Below, piece by piece: positions 8,095-15,420 of a stretch of DNA of 64,000 nt. The notes below the pieces were generated by a model, which was not told the origin of the DNA, made no database searches, and saw only the letters and a program-made list of their open reading frames with translations. The stretch is from Pedobacter sp. ASV17 (GTDB taxonomy: Bacteria > Bacteroidota > Bacteroidia > Sphingobacteriales > Sphingobacteriaceae). Both the position numbers and the translations under genes were made by a program. How positions within the stretch are numbered: position 1 is the stretch's first letter; each line of letters begins with the position of its first letter. The stretch spans positions 1-64,000 of the forward strand of contig NZ_JAELTX010000010.1 of assembly GCF_016429065.1 (NCBI RefSeq), written 5' to 3'.

Positions 8095-9090
8095 ATGAGT
8101 GCAGTAGAAATTAATAAAGATACCTATTTGAAGTGGTTTGAGTCGATGTTGCTGATGCGCAAGTTCGAAGAAAAAACTGGACAACTTTATGGTCAGCAAA
8201 AAATCAGAGGTTTTTGCCATTTATATATTGGACAAGAAGCCGTAGTTGCAGGAGCAATCTCTGCGATGAAACAAGGCGATTCAATGGTTACTTCTTATAG
8301 AGATCACGCTCATGGTTTAGCACTGGGAATGAGTGCTAACAGCATCATGGCCGAAATGTATGGCAAAGCTACCGGTTGCTCAAAAGGTAAAGGTGGTTCA
8401 ATGCACATTTTCAGCAAAGAGCACAACTTCTATGGTGGTCACGGTATCGTAGGTGGACAAATGCCCCTAGGTGCTGGTATCGCTTTCGCAGAAAAATATA
8501 AAGGCACCGACAATGTGAACATTTGCTACATGGGCGATGGCGCGGTACGTCAGGGAGCTTTAAACGAAGCTTTCAACATGGCCATGCTATGGAAACTTCC
8601 AGTAATTTTTGTTTGCGAAAACAATGGTTACGCCATGGGTACTTCAGTAGAGCGTACTACTAACATGATGGACATCTATAAAATTGGTTTAGGTTTTGAT
8701 ATGCCTTGCGCACCTGTTGACGGAATGGATCCAGTAGCGGTACACAATGCAATGGACGAAGCTATTCAACGTGCTCGTGCTGGTGAAGGACCAACTTTCT
8801 TAGAAATGAGAACTTACCGTTATAGAGGACACTCTATGTCGGATCCTGCAAAATACCGTACCAAAGAAGAATTGGAAGAGTATAAAGCTAAAGACCCAAT
8901 TGAACACATCAAAGACATTATCCTTAAAGAAAAATATGCTGATGAGGCTTGGGTAACCGAAATTGAAGAAAAAGTAAAAAGTATTGTAGACGAGTCTGTA
9001 AAATTTGCTGAAGAATCTCCTTGGCCACAACCAGAAGAATTGTTCACAGATATTTATGTAGAACAAAACTACCCTTTTCAACAAATTTAA
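8095..9090 (+). CDS. pdhA: Pyruvate dehydrogenase E1 component, alpha subunit
   Basis: 331 residues, the usual length for a heterotetrameric E1 alpha. It opens with MLLMRKFEEKTGQLYGQQKI and GFCHLYIGQEA. The thiamine diphosphate/Mg motif GDGAVRQGALNEAFNMA begins at about residue 149 and closes with CENNGYAMGT. The phosphorylation-loop region (YRYRGHSMSDPAKYR) is present. With PdhB (56154-57140 in this window) it decarboxylates pyruvate and reductively acetylates the lipoyl groups of PdhC. pdhC follows 31 bp downstream in the same direction, so the two form an operon. The E1 beta gene is not in this operon. Confidence 0.95.
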   Translation: MSAVEINKDTYLKWFESMLLMRKFEEKTGQLYGQQKIRGFCHLYIGQEAVVAGAISAMKQGDSMVTSYRDHAHGLALGMSANSIMAEMYGKATGCSKGKGGSMHIFSKEHNFYGGHGIVGGQMPLGAGIAFAEKYKGTDNVNICYMGDGAVRQGALNEAFNMAMLWKLPVIFVCENNGYAMGTSVERTTNMMDIYKIGLGFDMPCAPVDGMDPVAVHNAMDEAIQRARAGEGPTFLEMRTYRYRGHSMSDPAKYRTKEELEEYKAKDPIEHIKDIILKEKYADEAWVTEIEEKVKSIVDESVKFAEESPWPQPEELFTDIYVEQNYPFQQI

Positions 9091-9121
9091 TTTTTAGACA
9101 AGCATTCAAATAAAGATATCG

Positions 9122-10768
9122 ATGGCTGAAGTAATTAATATGCCTAAAATGAGCGACACCATGACCGAAGGGGTTTTGGCGAAGTGGCACAAAAAGGTAG
9201 GCGATAAAATAAAAAGTGGTGATGTTTTAGCAGAAGTTGAAACAGACAAAGCAACCATGGACATGGAGTCTTACTGGGATGGCACACTACTATATATTGG
9301 TGTAGAAGAAGGCCAAGCAGTACCAATTGATGCCCTAATGGCAATTGTTGGTAAAGAAGGTGAAGACTACAAAGCACTTTTGGACGCTCAAACTAGCGGT
9401 GCTAAAACCGAAGCTAAAGAGGACGCTCCAAAAGAAGAAGCTAAAACTGAGGCTGCTCCTGCTCAAGGCGCTGGCTTAAGCGAAGAAGAACTTTCTGCAA
9501 AAGGCATTACCGTAATCCGTATGCCTTTGTTAAGTGATACCATGACCGAAGGCGTTATTGCCGAGTGGCATAAAAAAGTAGGTGATAAAGTAAAAGATGA
9601 CGATGTACTTGCTGACGTAGAAACCGATAAGGCAACGATGGAAGTAATGGGCTACGCAACTGGCACTTTATTGCACATTGGTGTACAAAAAGGTGAAGCT
9701 GCCAAAGTAAACGGCATCATTGCGATTGTAGGTCCAGAAGGAACGGATGTTTCTGGCATTTTAGCTGCTGGCGACGCTCCTGCTGCAAAATCTGCAAGCA
9801 AAGAGGCCGAAAGCCCGAAAGCGGCTGAGGCATCGAAAGAAGAAGCTGCTCCTGCAGCGGTATCAAACGCTAACGGCGGACGTATCATCGCATCGCCTTT
9901 GGCTAAGAAAATTGCAAAAGAAAAAGGAATTGATTTAGCACAAGTTGCTGGTAGCGCTGATGGTGGCCGTATCATTAAGAAGGACGTGGAGAACTTTACA
10001 CCTTCTGCGGCTCCTGCTAAAGCCGATGCACCTGCTGCTTCATCTGAAAAAGCTGCTGCTCCAGTAATCCCTACTTATGTGGGCGAAGAAAGATATACCG
10101 AGAAGCCAGTTTCGCAAATGCGTAAAACCATTGCAAAACGTTTGGGCGAAAGCTTATTCACTGCACCTCACTTCTACCTAACCATTAGCGTAGATATGGA
10201 CAATGCAATGGCTGCTCGTACAAGCATCAACGATGTAGCTCCTGTTAAAGTTTCTTTCAACGATATCGTCATCAAAGCGGTGGCTGTAGCCTTGAAAAAA
10301 CATCCAGCGGTAAACTCATCATGGGGTGGCGATAAAATCCGTTTCAACGAACACACTAACATTGGCGTAGCCATGGCTGTTGAAGATGGTTTATTGGTTC
10401 CTGTAGTACGTTTTGCAGATGGCAAATCATTGTCACACATCTCTGCAGAAGTAAAAGAGTATGGCGCTAAAGCAAAAGCTAAAAAATTAACTCCTGCTGA
10501 TTGGGAAGGTTCAACGTTCACCGTATCTAACTTAGGTATGTTCGGTATCGATGAATTTACTTCAATCATCAACTCTCCTGATGGAGCTATTTTATCTGTA
10601 GGTGCTATCCAAGCAGTTCCTGTAGTTAAAAATGGTGCAGTTGTTCCAGGTAACGTGATGAAATTAACCTTAGGTTGCGACCACCGTGTAGTTGACGGTG
10701 CAACTGGTGCAGCTTTCTTACAAACTTTAAAACAGTTATTAGAAGCACCAATCAGGTTATTAGCATAA
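9122..10768 (+). CDS. pdhC: Pyruvate dehydrogenase E2 component, dihydrolipoyl acetyltransferase with two lipoyl domains
   Basis: 548 residues. Lipoyl domain 1 has the modified lysine in ETDKATMD (K43). An Ala/Glu/Lys-rich linker leads to lipoyl domain 2 with ETDKATME (K170). A second Ala-rich linker precedes the peripheral subunit-binding domain (ASPLAKKIAKEKGIDL, about 255-290). A third linker leads to the catalytic domain (about 330-548), whose active site is DHRVVDG (H521, D525). It transfers acetyl groups to CoA and forms the core of the complex. Mitochondrial-type E2s and some bacterial E2s share the two-lipoyl layout. Its 3' end and its terminator occur a second time at 11087-11305. 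Confidence 0.95.
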   Translation: MAEVINMPKMSDTMTEGVLAKWHKKVGDKIKSGDVLAEVETDKATMDMESYWDGTLLYIGVEEGQAVPIDALMAIVGKEGEDYKALLDAQTSGAKTEAKEDAPKEEAKTEAAPAQGAGLSEEELSAKGITVIRMPLLSDTMTEGVIAEWHKKVGDKVKDDDVLADVETDKATMEVMGYATGTLLHIGVQKGEAAKVNGIIAIVGPEGTDVSGILAAGDAPAAKSASKEAESPKAAEASKEEAAPAAVSNANGGRIIASPLAKKIAKEKGIDLAQVAGSADGGRIIKKDVENFTPSAAPAKADAPAASSEKAAAPVIPTYVGEERYTEKPVSQMRKTIAKRLGESLFTAPHFYLTISVDMDNAMAARTSINDVAPVKVSFNDIVIKAVAVALKKHPAVNSSWGGDKIRFNEHTNIGVAMAVEDGLLVPVVRFADGKSLSHISAEVKEYGAKAKAKKLTPADWEGSTFTVSNLGMFGIDEFTSIINSPDGAILSVGAIQAVPVVKNGAVVPGNVMKLTLGCDHRVVDGATGAAFLQTLKQLLEAPIRLLA

Positions 10769-10780
10769 TCGCAAACACCC

Positions 10781-10833
10781 TGTCATTCTGACGTGAAATC
10801 ACTAACAGATTCTTCACTTTGTTCAGAATGACA
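10781..10833. repeat. REP-like inverted repeat (TGTCATTCTGA family)
   Basis: TGTCATTCTGAC at the left end pairs with GTTCAGAATGACA at the right. The interior GTGAAATC...GATTCTTCAC can also pair. It starts 12 bp after the pdhC stop. Related elements occur at 11211, 14621, 55964 and 62441. Confidence 0.8.
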
Positions 10834-10844
10834 AACACCATATT

Positions 10845-10873
10845 AAAAGTCCCGTACATACGGGACTTTTTTA
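10845..10873 (+). terminator. Intrinsic terminator of pdhA-pdhC
   Basis: A perfect 12-bp arm AAAAGTCCCGTA (10845-10856) pairs with TACGGGACTTTT (10859-10870) and continues into a T-run. A near-identical copy follows at 11277-11305. Confidence 0.85.
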
Positions 10874-10894
10874 TTAAACGCTTATCTAAAAAAA

Positions 10895-11089
10895 ATGAAC
10901 TCAGACAACATCATCAGCATCATTTCCTCCGTTGCCATCATAGCACTTGGATTTTTCTTAAGATATACTAAAGAAGATGAAATTAATTATCCCAATTCTA
11001 CCTTAAAGTCTATTCAAAAATTTTGGATTCTTTTCGTCATCGGTGGTATACTCTCGCTATTTTACGGGCTTTATAAAATCATCTTATGA
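10895..11089 (+). CDS. Small two-helix membrane protein inserted between pdhC and a pdhC tail copy
   Basis: 64 residues with two hydrophobic helices (about 6-22 and 43-62) around a polar loop (RYTKEDEINYPNSTLKSIQK). I recognise no family. It lies after the pdhC terminator, and its TGA stop (11087-11089) coincides with the first bases of a second copy of the pdhC 3' end. The gene therefore appears to have arrived together with, or been bounded by, that duplicated tail. No promoter is evident in the 21 bp between terminator and start. Confidence 0.55.
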   Translation: MNSDNIISIISSVAIIALGFFLRYTKEDEINYPNSTLKSIQKFWILFVIGGILSLFYGLYKIIL

Positions 11090-11189
11090 TGAATTAACCC
11101 TCGGTTGTGACCACCGTGTAGTTGACGGCGCAACTGGTGTTACTTTCTTACAAACCTTAAAACAGTTGTTAGAAGCACCAATCAGGTGA
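11087..11189 (+). pseudogene. Orphan 3' tail of pdhC (about 33 codons)
   Basis: This stretch repeats the last codons of pdhC at an offset of about 430 bp, including the catalytic DHRVVDG: ELTLGCDHRVVDGATG, then VTFLQTLKQLLEAPIR and a TGA. The real gene ends APIRLLA. Differences from the parent are mostly synonymous (acc tta/acc ctc, tgc/tgt, ggt/ggc, act/acc, tta/ttg), with two amino-acid changes, one early stop and a one-base deletion near the left junction. It has no start and cannot make a functional E2. The synonymous bias suggests a diverged but once functional donor gene. Confidence 0.85.
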
Positions 11190-11210
11190 TTAGCATCATT
11201 GCAAACACCC

Positions 11211-11263
11211 TGTCATTCCGAGGGAAGCGTAGCCACGAGGAATCTCTCGACGTCCTTAATGAC
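11211..11263. repeat. REP-like inverted repeat (TGTCATTCCGAG variant)
   Basis: TGTCATTCCGAG ... TTAATGACA, at the same place relative to the pdhC tail copy as the element at 10781-10833 is to pdhC. The outer arms are conserved while the interior (GGAAGCGTAGCCACGAGGAA) differs, so the interior evolves or is exchanged independently. Confidence 0.7.
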
Positions 11264-11276
11264 AAACACCATATCA

Positions 11277-11305
11277 AAAGTCCCGCACGTGCGGGACTTT
11301 TTTCT
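11277..11305 (+). terminator. Duplicate of the pdhC terminator
   Basis: AAAAGTCCCGCAC pairs with GTGCGGGACTTTT as one continuous palindrome followed by T residues. It is the second copy of the hairpin at 10845-10873 with compensating changes in the stem (GTA/TAC to GCAC/GTGC), so pairing is preserved. Confidence 0.8.
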
Positions 11306-11332
11306 TTTAAGCCAAAATCAATAACTTTAACC

Positions 11333-11671
11333 ATGGCTTACAGCATCGAACTAGCAGACAGAATAAGAGGATACCTAGCGATCATCCCAAATCTCAAAGT
11401 GGAAGAGAAACGGATGTTCAGTGGTCTTGCTTTTTTGGTTAACGATAAAATGTGCATTAACGTAAGTGGTGAAAACTTAATGTGCCGTTTCGATCCGAAC
11501 TTGCTCGAAGAACTAGCAGAAAAAAGAGGATTCTTACCTATGATCATGAAAGGGAAGCAAATGGCTGGTTATTGTTACGTAGAACCTATTGGCTTTAACC
11601 GAAAAGAAGATTTTGGGTTTTGGCTTAACCTATGCCTCGATTTCAACGACCAAGCAAAGTCATCAAAATAA
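11333..11671 (+). CDS. TfoX/Sxy N-terminal-domain protein
   Basis: 112 residues from the ATG at 11333 (MAYSIELADRIRGYLA). A longer in-frame start at 11186 would run through the pdhC tail copy, the REP-like element and the terminator, so it is rejected. The sequence fits the TfoX N-terminal domain: EEKRMFSGLAFLVNDKMCIN, then CRFDP and the C-terminal GFWLNLCLDF. Free-standing TfoX-N proteins are widespread. A competence role is known only for gamma-proteobacterial TfoX/Sxy and should not be assumed here. It lies just beyond the duplicated terminator and is probably transcribed alone. Confidence 0.82.
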   Translation: MAYSIELADRIRGYLAIIPNLKVEEKRMFSGLAFLVNDKMCINVSGENLMCRFDPNLLEELAEKRGFLPMIMKGKQMAGYCYVEPIGFNRKEDFGFWLNLCLDFNDQAKSSK

Positions 11672-11719
11672 TTTCTAAAAAAGCAACCACTACAACTATC
11701 CAAGCTAGCCCCAACTGTC

Positions 11720-11825
11720 TGTCATCCTGAGCCTGTTTGTCATCCTGAGCCTGTCGAAGGATAATCGAGCACTAAACAAACCTCATAGGTTTCCCTCGCC
11801 TTATCTAAATAAACCCATGAGGTTT
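11720..11825. repeat. Short intergenic repeats: TGTCATCCTGAGCCTGT tandem and a CCTCAT/ATGAGG hairpin
   Basis: TGTCATCCTGAGCCTGT occurs twice in tandem (11720-11736 and 11738-11754). Beyond it AAACCTCAT (11778-11786) can pair with ATGAGGTTT (11817-11825), and AAACCT/AGGTTT (11778-11792) forms a smaller hairpin. The first motif belongs to the same GTCATyCTGA vocabulary as the REP-like elements elsewhere in the window. Confidence 0.75.
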
Positions 11826-11868
11826 TACCAACCATTTTTTTGTATTTTGCACCAATAATAGCGTTGGA

Positions 11869-13143
11869 ATGATGAAAGTAATGGCGAAGATTTCACTTGA
11901 AAAAATCAGGAATGACAGGAAAAATCCTATCATCGATTTTGATCTTAAGGACGCTGTGATTACCCATTATCTTCACAACAATCAAAATGGTGTTTCGCAA
12001 TTTTTCAGAAAAGACGCTATTAATTATACCAATGAAATTGTACAGCATTATTTTCCAGAAGAGTTCAAGGAACACTATACCGAGAAGAACTTCCAACCAG
12101 CGCATTTTACCAACGAGAAACCTCCATTTTTACCGATAGACATTCCTCGTTTCAAATTCATTGATTTATTTGCAGGTATCGGTGGCTTTCGGTTAGCATT
12201 ACAAAACCTAGGCGGCAAATGTGTTTTCACCAGTGAATGGGACAAACATGCTCAAAAAACTTATAGAACTAATTTCGGAGAAACACCCTTTGGAGACATC
12301 ACTAAAGAAGCAACCAAGCAGTATATCCCCGATGGTTTTGATGTGCTATGTGCGGGGTTTCCTTGCCAAGCATTTTCCATTGCAGGAAAACGTGGTGGTT
12401 TTGAAGATACCCGAGGAACTTTATTTTTCGATGTTGCCGAAATCATTAGACGCAAACAGCCAAAAGCTATTTTCCTAGAAAATGTAAAAGGGCTAAGAAG
12501 TCACGACAAAGGAAAAACGCTAGAAACAATTCTAAATGTTTTAAGAAGCGATTTAGGATATTTTGTACCCGAACCTAGAGTGGTTAACGCGAAAGATTTT
12601 GGGGTTCCACAAAATCGCGAAAGAATTTATATCGTAGGCTTTCACCCAAGCCTGCACATTGATCAATTTAGCTACCCTCAACCTTTAGATAAAAAAGTAT
12701 CTTTTGCTGATATCAAGGAAAACAATATAGTTGACACCAGATACTATTTATCCACCCAGTATCTTCAAACACTTGTGAACCACAAAGCGAGGCATGAAAA
12801 TAAAGGGAACGGATTTGGCTACGAAATCATTAAAGACAATCAAATTGCCAATGCGGTGGTTTGTGGAGGAATGGGCCGCGAAAGAAATTTAGTTTTAGAC
12901 CATAGAATAACAGACTTCACACCAACCACAAAAATCAAAGGGGAGGTCAATCGCGAAGGCATTCGAAAAATGACCCCCAGAGAATGGGCAAGACTACAAG
13001 GTTTTCCCGATCATTACATCATTCCCGTTGCCGATGCCTCTGCTTATAAACAATTTGGCAATTCGGTTGCCGTACCCGCTATCCAAGCAACGGCCAGTGA
13101 AATCATTAAACTAATCACGCAAAAGTTGCCATCAAAGGAATAA
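11869..13143 (+). CDS. C5 DNA (cytosine) methyltransferase, solitary
   Basis: 424 residues. After an unusual ~95-residue N-terminal extension the conserved C5-MTase motifs run in order: motif I FIDLFAGIGGFRLAL, motif IV GFPCQAFS (catalytic C166), motif VI ENV (E204), motif VIII around QNRERIYIVGF, a target-recognition region (about 270-360), motif IX MTPREWARLQGFPDHY and motif X QFGNSVAVPAI. It transfers a methyl group from S-adenosylmethionine to cytosine C5 in DNA. The recognition site cannot be read from sequence alone. No restriction endonuclease or Vsr gene is adjacent (hisS follows 85 bp later), so it appears to be an orphan. TATTTTG at 11843-11849 is a plausible -7 element. In-frame ATGs at 11869, 11872 and 11881 are alternatives. 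Confidence 0.93.
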   Translation: MMKVMAKISLEKIRNDRKNPIIDFDLKDAVITHYLHNNQNGVSQFFRKDAINYTNEIVQHYFPEEFKEHYTEKNFQPAHFTNEKPPFLPIDIPRFKFIDLFAGIGGFRLALQNLGGKCVFTSEWDKHAQKTYRTNFGETPFGDITKEATKQYIPDGFDVLCAGFPCQAFSIAGKRGGFEDTRGTLFFDVAEIIRRKQPKAIFLENVKGLRSHDKGKTLETILNVLRSDLGYFVPEPRVVNAKDFGVPQNRERIYIVGFHPSLHIDQFSYPQPLDKKVSFADIKENNIVDTRYYLSTQYLQTLVNHKARHENKGNGFGYEIIKDNQIANAVVCGGMGRERNLVLDHRITDFTPTTKIKGEVNREGIRKMTPREWARLQGFPDHYIIPVADASAYKQFGNSVAVPAIQATASEIIKLITQKLPSKE

Positions 13144-13216
13144 AGACAAATCGTTTAAAGTTATTTCCAACAATGACCAGAAACGGATAACCCTTTACCT
13201 TTCAGCTTAAATTAAG

Positions 13217-13224
13217 TACTTTTG
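13217..13224 (+). promoter_or_regulatory. -7 element placed for leaderless transcription of hisS
   Basis: TACTTTTG fits TAnnTTTG exactly and ends 4 bp before the hisS ATG. Transcription would start on or next to the A of ATG, giving an mRNA without a 5' leader. The same spacing occurs at 29382-29389. Confidence 0.55.
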
Positions 13225-13228
13225 CGGC

Positions 13229-14611
13229 ATGTCAGTAACCAAGCCAAGCTTACCAAAAGGAACCAGAGATTTTTCGCCACAAGAAATGGTGAAACGCAAC
13301 TATATTTTCGACACCATTAAAACCGTTTTCAGGAAATATGGCTACGCCGAAATACAAACGCCTAGCATGGAAAACCTGCAAACCCTAACGGGTAAATACG
13401 GTGACGAAGGTGATAAACTGATTTTTAAAATCTTAAACTCTGGTGATTACTTGGCTAAAGTTGATGAAACGTTGCTTACCACTCGCAACTCGCAACTCGC
13501 AACTTCTAAATTGTCAGAAAAAGCCCTTCGTTATGATTTAACAGTACCTTTTGCTCGTTACGTAGTGATGCACCAAAGCGAAATCGCTTTTCCTTTCAAG
13601 CGTTTTCAGGTACAGCCTGTATGGCGTGCAGATAGGCCCCAAAAAGGACGCTACCGCGAATTTTATCAGTGCGATGCCGATGTGGTTGGCTCTCCTTCCC
13701 TATTAAACGAAGCAGAGTTTGTGTTGATTTACCACGAAGCTTTGAGCAAATTAGGCTTGAAAGATTTCACCATCAAAATCAATAACCGTAAAATATTAAG
13801 CGGTATTGCCGAAATTATTGGCAAGCCAGAACTGATTGTAGACATGACGGTAGCCATTGACAAACTAGATAAAATTGGTTTGGATGGCGTTGCCAAAGAA
13901 CTTATTGAAAGAGGGTTTACCGAAGCGGATATTGAAAAACTGAAACCAGTTATTTTGCTGGAAGGTGCTAACGTTGCAAAGTTGGAAAGTTTAAAAGCTG
14001 TGCTAGCAACATCCGAAACTGGCTTAAAAGGGATCGAAGAGATCGAGACAGTTTTCAATTACATTGGCAAGCTGGTAACTGATAACTCACCAGTAGTAAA
14101 CCAAGTAGAATTAGATATTACCCTAGCTAGGGGGCTCAACTATTATACTGGCTGTATCTTCGAGGTGAAAACCAATGAAGTAGCCATGGGCAGCATTGGT
14201 GGCGGTGGTCGTTATGATGACTTAACTGGAATGTTTGGCCTTAAAGACCTTACTGGAGTAGGTATCTCTTTCGGTGCCGATCGTATTTACGATGTACTGG
14301 AAGAGCTGGACTTATTTCCAACTTCAGCACAACAGGGCACCAAAGTGCTCATCAGCAATTTTGATGAAAATGCAGAACTTTATGCCCTGCCTTTATTACA
14401 ACAATTCAGAACAGCCAATATAGCCGCGGAGCTTTATCCAAACTCGGCCAAGCTTAAAAAACAAATGAGCTATGCTGATGCCAAAAATATCCCTTACGTA
14501 ATTTTAATTGGCGAGGAGGAAATGCAAAACAATTTGCTGACCCTAAAAGATATGGCTAGCGGAGAACAACAGAAATTAACCGCTGCAGAGATTATCGAGC
14601 GATTGAAATAA
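13229..14611 (+). CDS. hisS: Histidine--tRNA ligase
   Basis: 460 residues, class II aminoacyl-tRNA synthetase charging tRNA-His. It begins [16 protein letters not shown]. Motif 2 is in [20 protein letters not shown]. The histidine-binding loop is [13 protein letters not shown] and motif 3 lies near [13 protein letters not shown]-type residues (about 328-338). The anticodon-binding domain covers about 375-460. Around residues 85-93 an unusual [11 protein letters not shown] segment is encoded by three tandem heptamers (ACTCGCA at 13481-13501), which looks like a repeat insertion. The gene is monocistronic and appears leaderless. Confidence 0.95.
   Translation: MSVTKPSLPKGTRDFSPQEMVKRNYIFDTIKTVFRKYGYAEIQTPSMENLQTLTGKYGDEGDKLIFKILNSGDYLAKVDETLLTTRNSQLATSKLSEKALRYDLTVPFARYVVMHQSEIAFPFKRFQVQPVWRADRPQKGRYREFYQCDADVVGSPSLLNEAEFVLIYHEALSKLGLKDFTIKINNRKILSGIAEIIGKPELIVDMTVAIDKLDKIGLDGVAKELIERGFTEADIEKLKPVILLEGANVAKLESLKAVLATSETGLKGIEEIETVFNYIGKLVTDNSPVVNQVELDITLARGLNYYTGCIFEVKTNEVAMGSIGGGGRYDDLTGMFGLKDLTGVGISFGADRIYDVLEELDLFPTSAQQGTKVLISNFDENAELYALPLLQQFRTANIAAELYPNSAKLKKQMSYADAKNIPYVILIGEEEMQNNLLTLKDMASGEQQKLTAAEIIERLK
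13481..13504 (+). repeat. Three tandem heptamers ACTCGCA inside hisS
   Basis: ACTCGCA is repeated three times, followed by ACT. Because the unit is 7 bp, gain or loss of one copy would shift the hisS frame. Only three copies keep the present frame, or changes in multiples of three. Confidence 0.85.
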
Positions 14612-14620
14612 GCACAAAAC

Positions 14621-14710
14621 CGTCATTTCGACCGTAGTGGAGAAATCTTTGGATTTGCGATGATACAAAGTTCAAAGATTTCTCTCCCGAAAGTTCGCGA
14701 TCAAAATGAC
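14621..14710. repeat. REP-like inverted repeat after hisS
   Basis: Outer arms GTCATTTCGA (14622-14631) and TCAAAATGAC (14701-14710) enclose a stronger inner stem GAGAAATCTTTG (14640-14651) / CAAAGATTTCTC (14673-14684). It lies between the convergent hisS and thioredoxin-like genes and may act as a bidirectional 3' hairpin. Confidence 0.8.
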
Positions 14711-14720
14711 AAAAATGAAT

Positions 14721-15323
14721 TTAAAGCAACTGCTTCAACAACTCATTAAGTTCCTGCTGTGTGGTGGCAGTTTTATCTTTCGCATACCAACCATGAAGCT
14801 TTTCAGCCAATTCAGGCATCTCTACCCCTTCTGTTTTCCATTGGGCCAGCAAGCCTTGTAAAACCGCAGGACGAGGCCCCCACTTAGGCAACAATAAATT
14901 GCCCGCCTCATCCAATATTAACAAAACAGGAATCGAACGACCTCCATTAGTCAGGTGCGCATCAATCAACGGAAGATTTTTATCACGCAAGGCAAGTTTC
15001 AACTTGAATTTATCGGGAGCCTCCGAAACAATTTTATTGATGACAGGCACAATTTGCGCTGCGTCTCCGCACCAACCTTCGGTAATTACCAAAAAGTGGT
15101 ATTTTCCTTTAACCCCTTTTATGGTTTCTAAAATTTCTTCACTCAAAACAGCAGTTTTATCAACCCTGTTCATACGTTGCACATTCATTTTAGTGTAGTG
15201 CAACATCGCTTCCGAATCGTCTGGACCCGTGGTTTGTCCTTGAGCCAATAGCTCATCTACCAAATTTCTATAGCTAGGATAGTCTAGCGCTTCTTTATCA
15301 AAAATATTACTGTAATCAAGCAT
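14721..15323 (-). CDS. Thioredoxin family protein (WCGD type)
   Basis: 200 residues, cytosolic. The thioredoxin fold is visible from FLVITEGWCGDAAQIVPVI through a cis-proline loop (GGRSIPVLLILDEAGNLL). The usual CxxC is reduced to a single cysteine (WCGDA), so classical dithiol exchange is not expected. A monothiol or purely structural role is more likely. It resembles a Bacteroidota/Firmicutes thioredoxin group with WCxDx motifs. Monocistronic, convergent with hisS and divergent from the barrel gene at 15421. Confidence 0.8.
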   Translation of the reverse strand: MLDYSNIFDKEALDYPSYRNLVDELLAQGQTTGPDDSEAMLHYTKMNVQRMNRVDKTAVLSEEILETIKGVKGKYHFLVITEGWCGDAAQIVPVINKIVSEAPDKFKLKLALRDKNLPLIDAHLTNGGRSIPVLLILDEAGNLLLPKWGPRPAVLQGLLAQWKTEGVEMPELAEKLHGWYAKDKTATTQQELNELLKQLL

Positions 15324-15420
15324 AAAAACGCTGTAATAAAATGGTTACGCCCTTTTTTTAAATCTTTTATTAACGAGATTTGTGCCCTTATTTAACACAC
15401 AACACCTCAACTGAATTTAA

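Noticed and set aside
10174-10572. 132-residue antisense ORF inside pdhC
   Set aside because: It is fully contained in the strongly supported E2 catalytic domain and has no family features, so it is a shadow of codon bias on the other strand.
798-11305. Insertion sequence or integrative element carrying the accessory genes
   Set aside because: There is no transposase or integrase ORF, no terminal inverted repeats and no short target duplication; only gene-tail duplications are seen, so a named mobile element cannot be claimed.
11186-11332. Longer TfoX-N protein starting in the pdhC tail copy
   Set aside because: The extension is a translation of the tail copy, a REP-like repeat and a terminator, and the family match begins only at the ATG at 11333.
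11869-13143. Complete restriction-modification system
   Set aside because: Only the methyltransferase is present; the flanking genes are a TfoX-N protein and hisS, with no endonuclease-like ORF.
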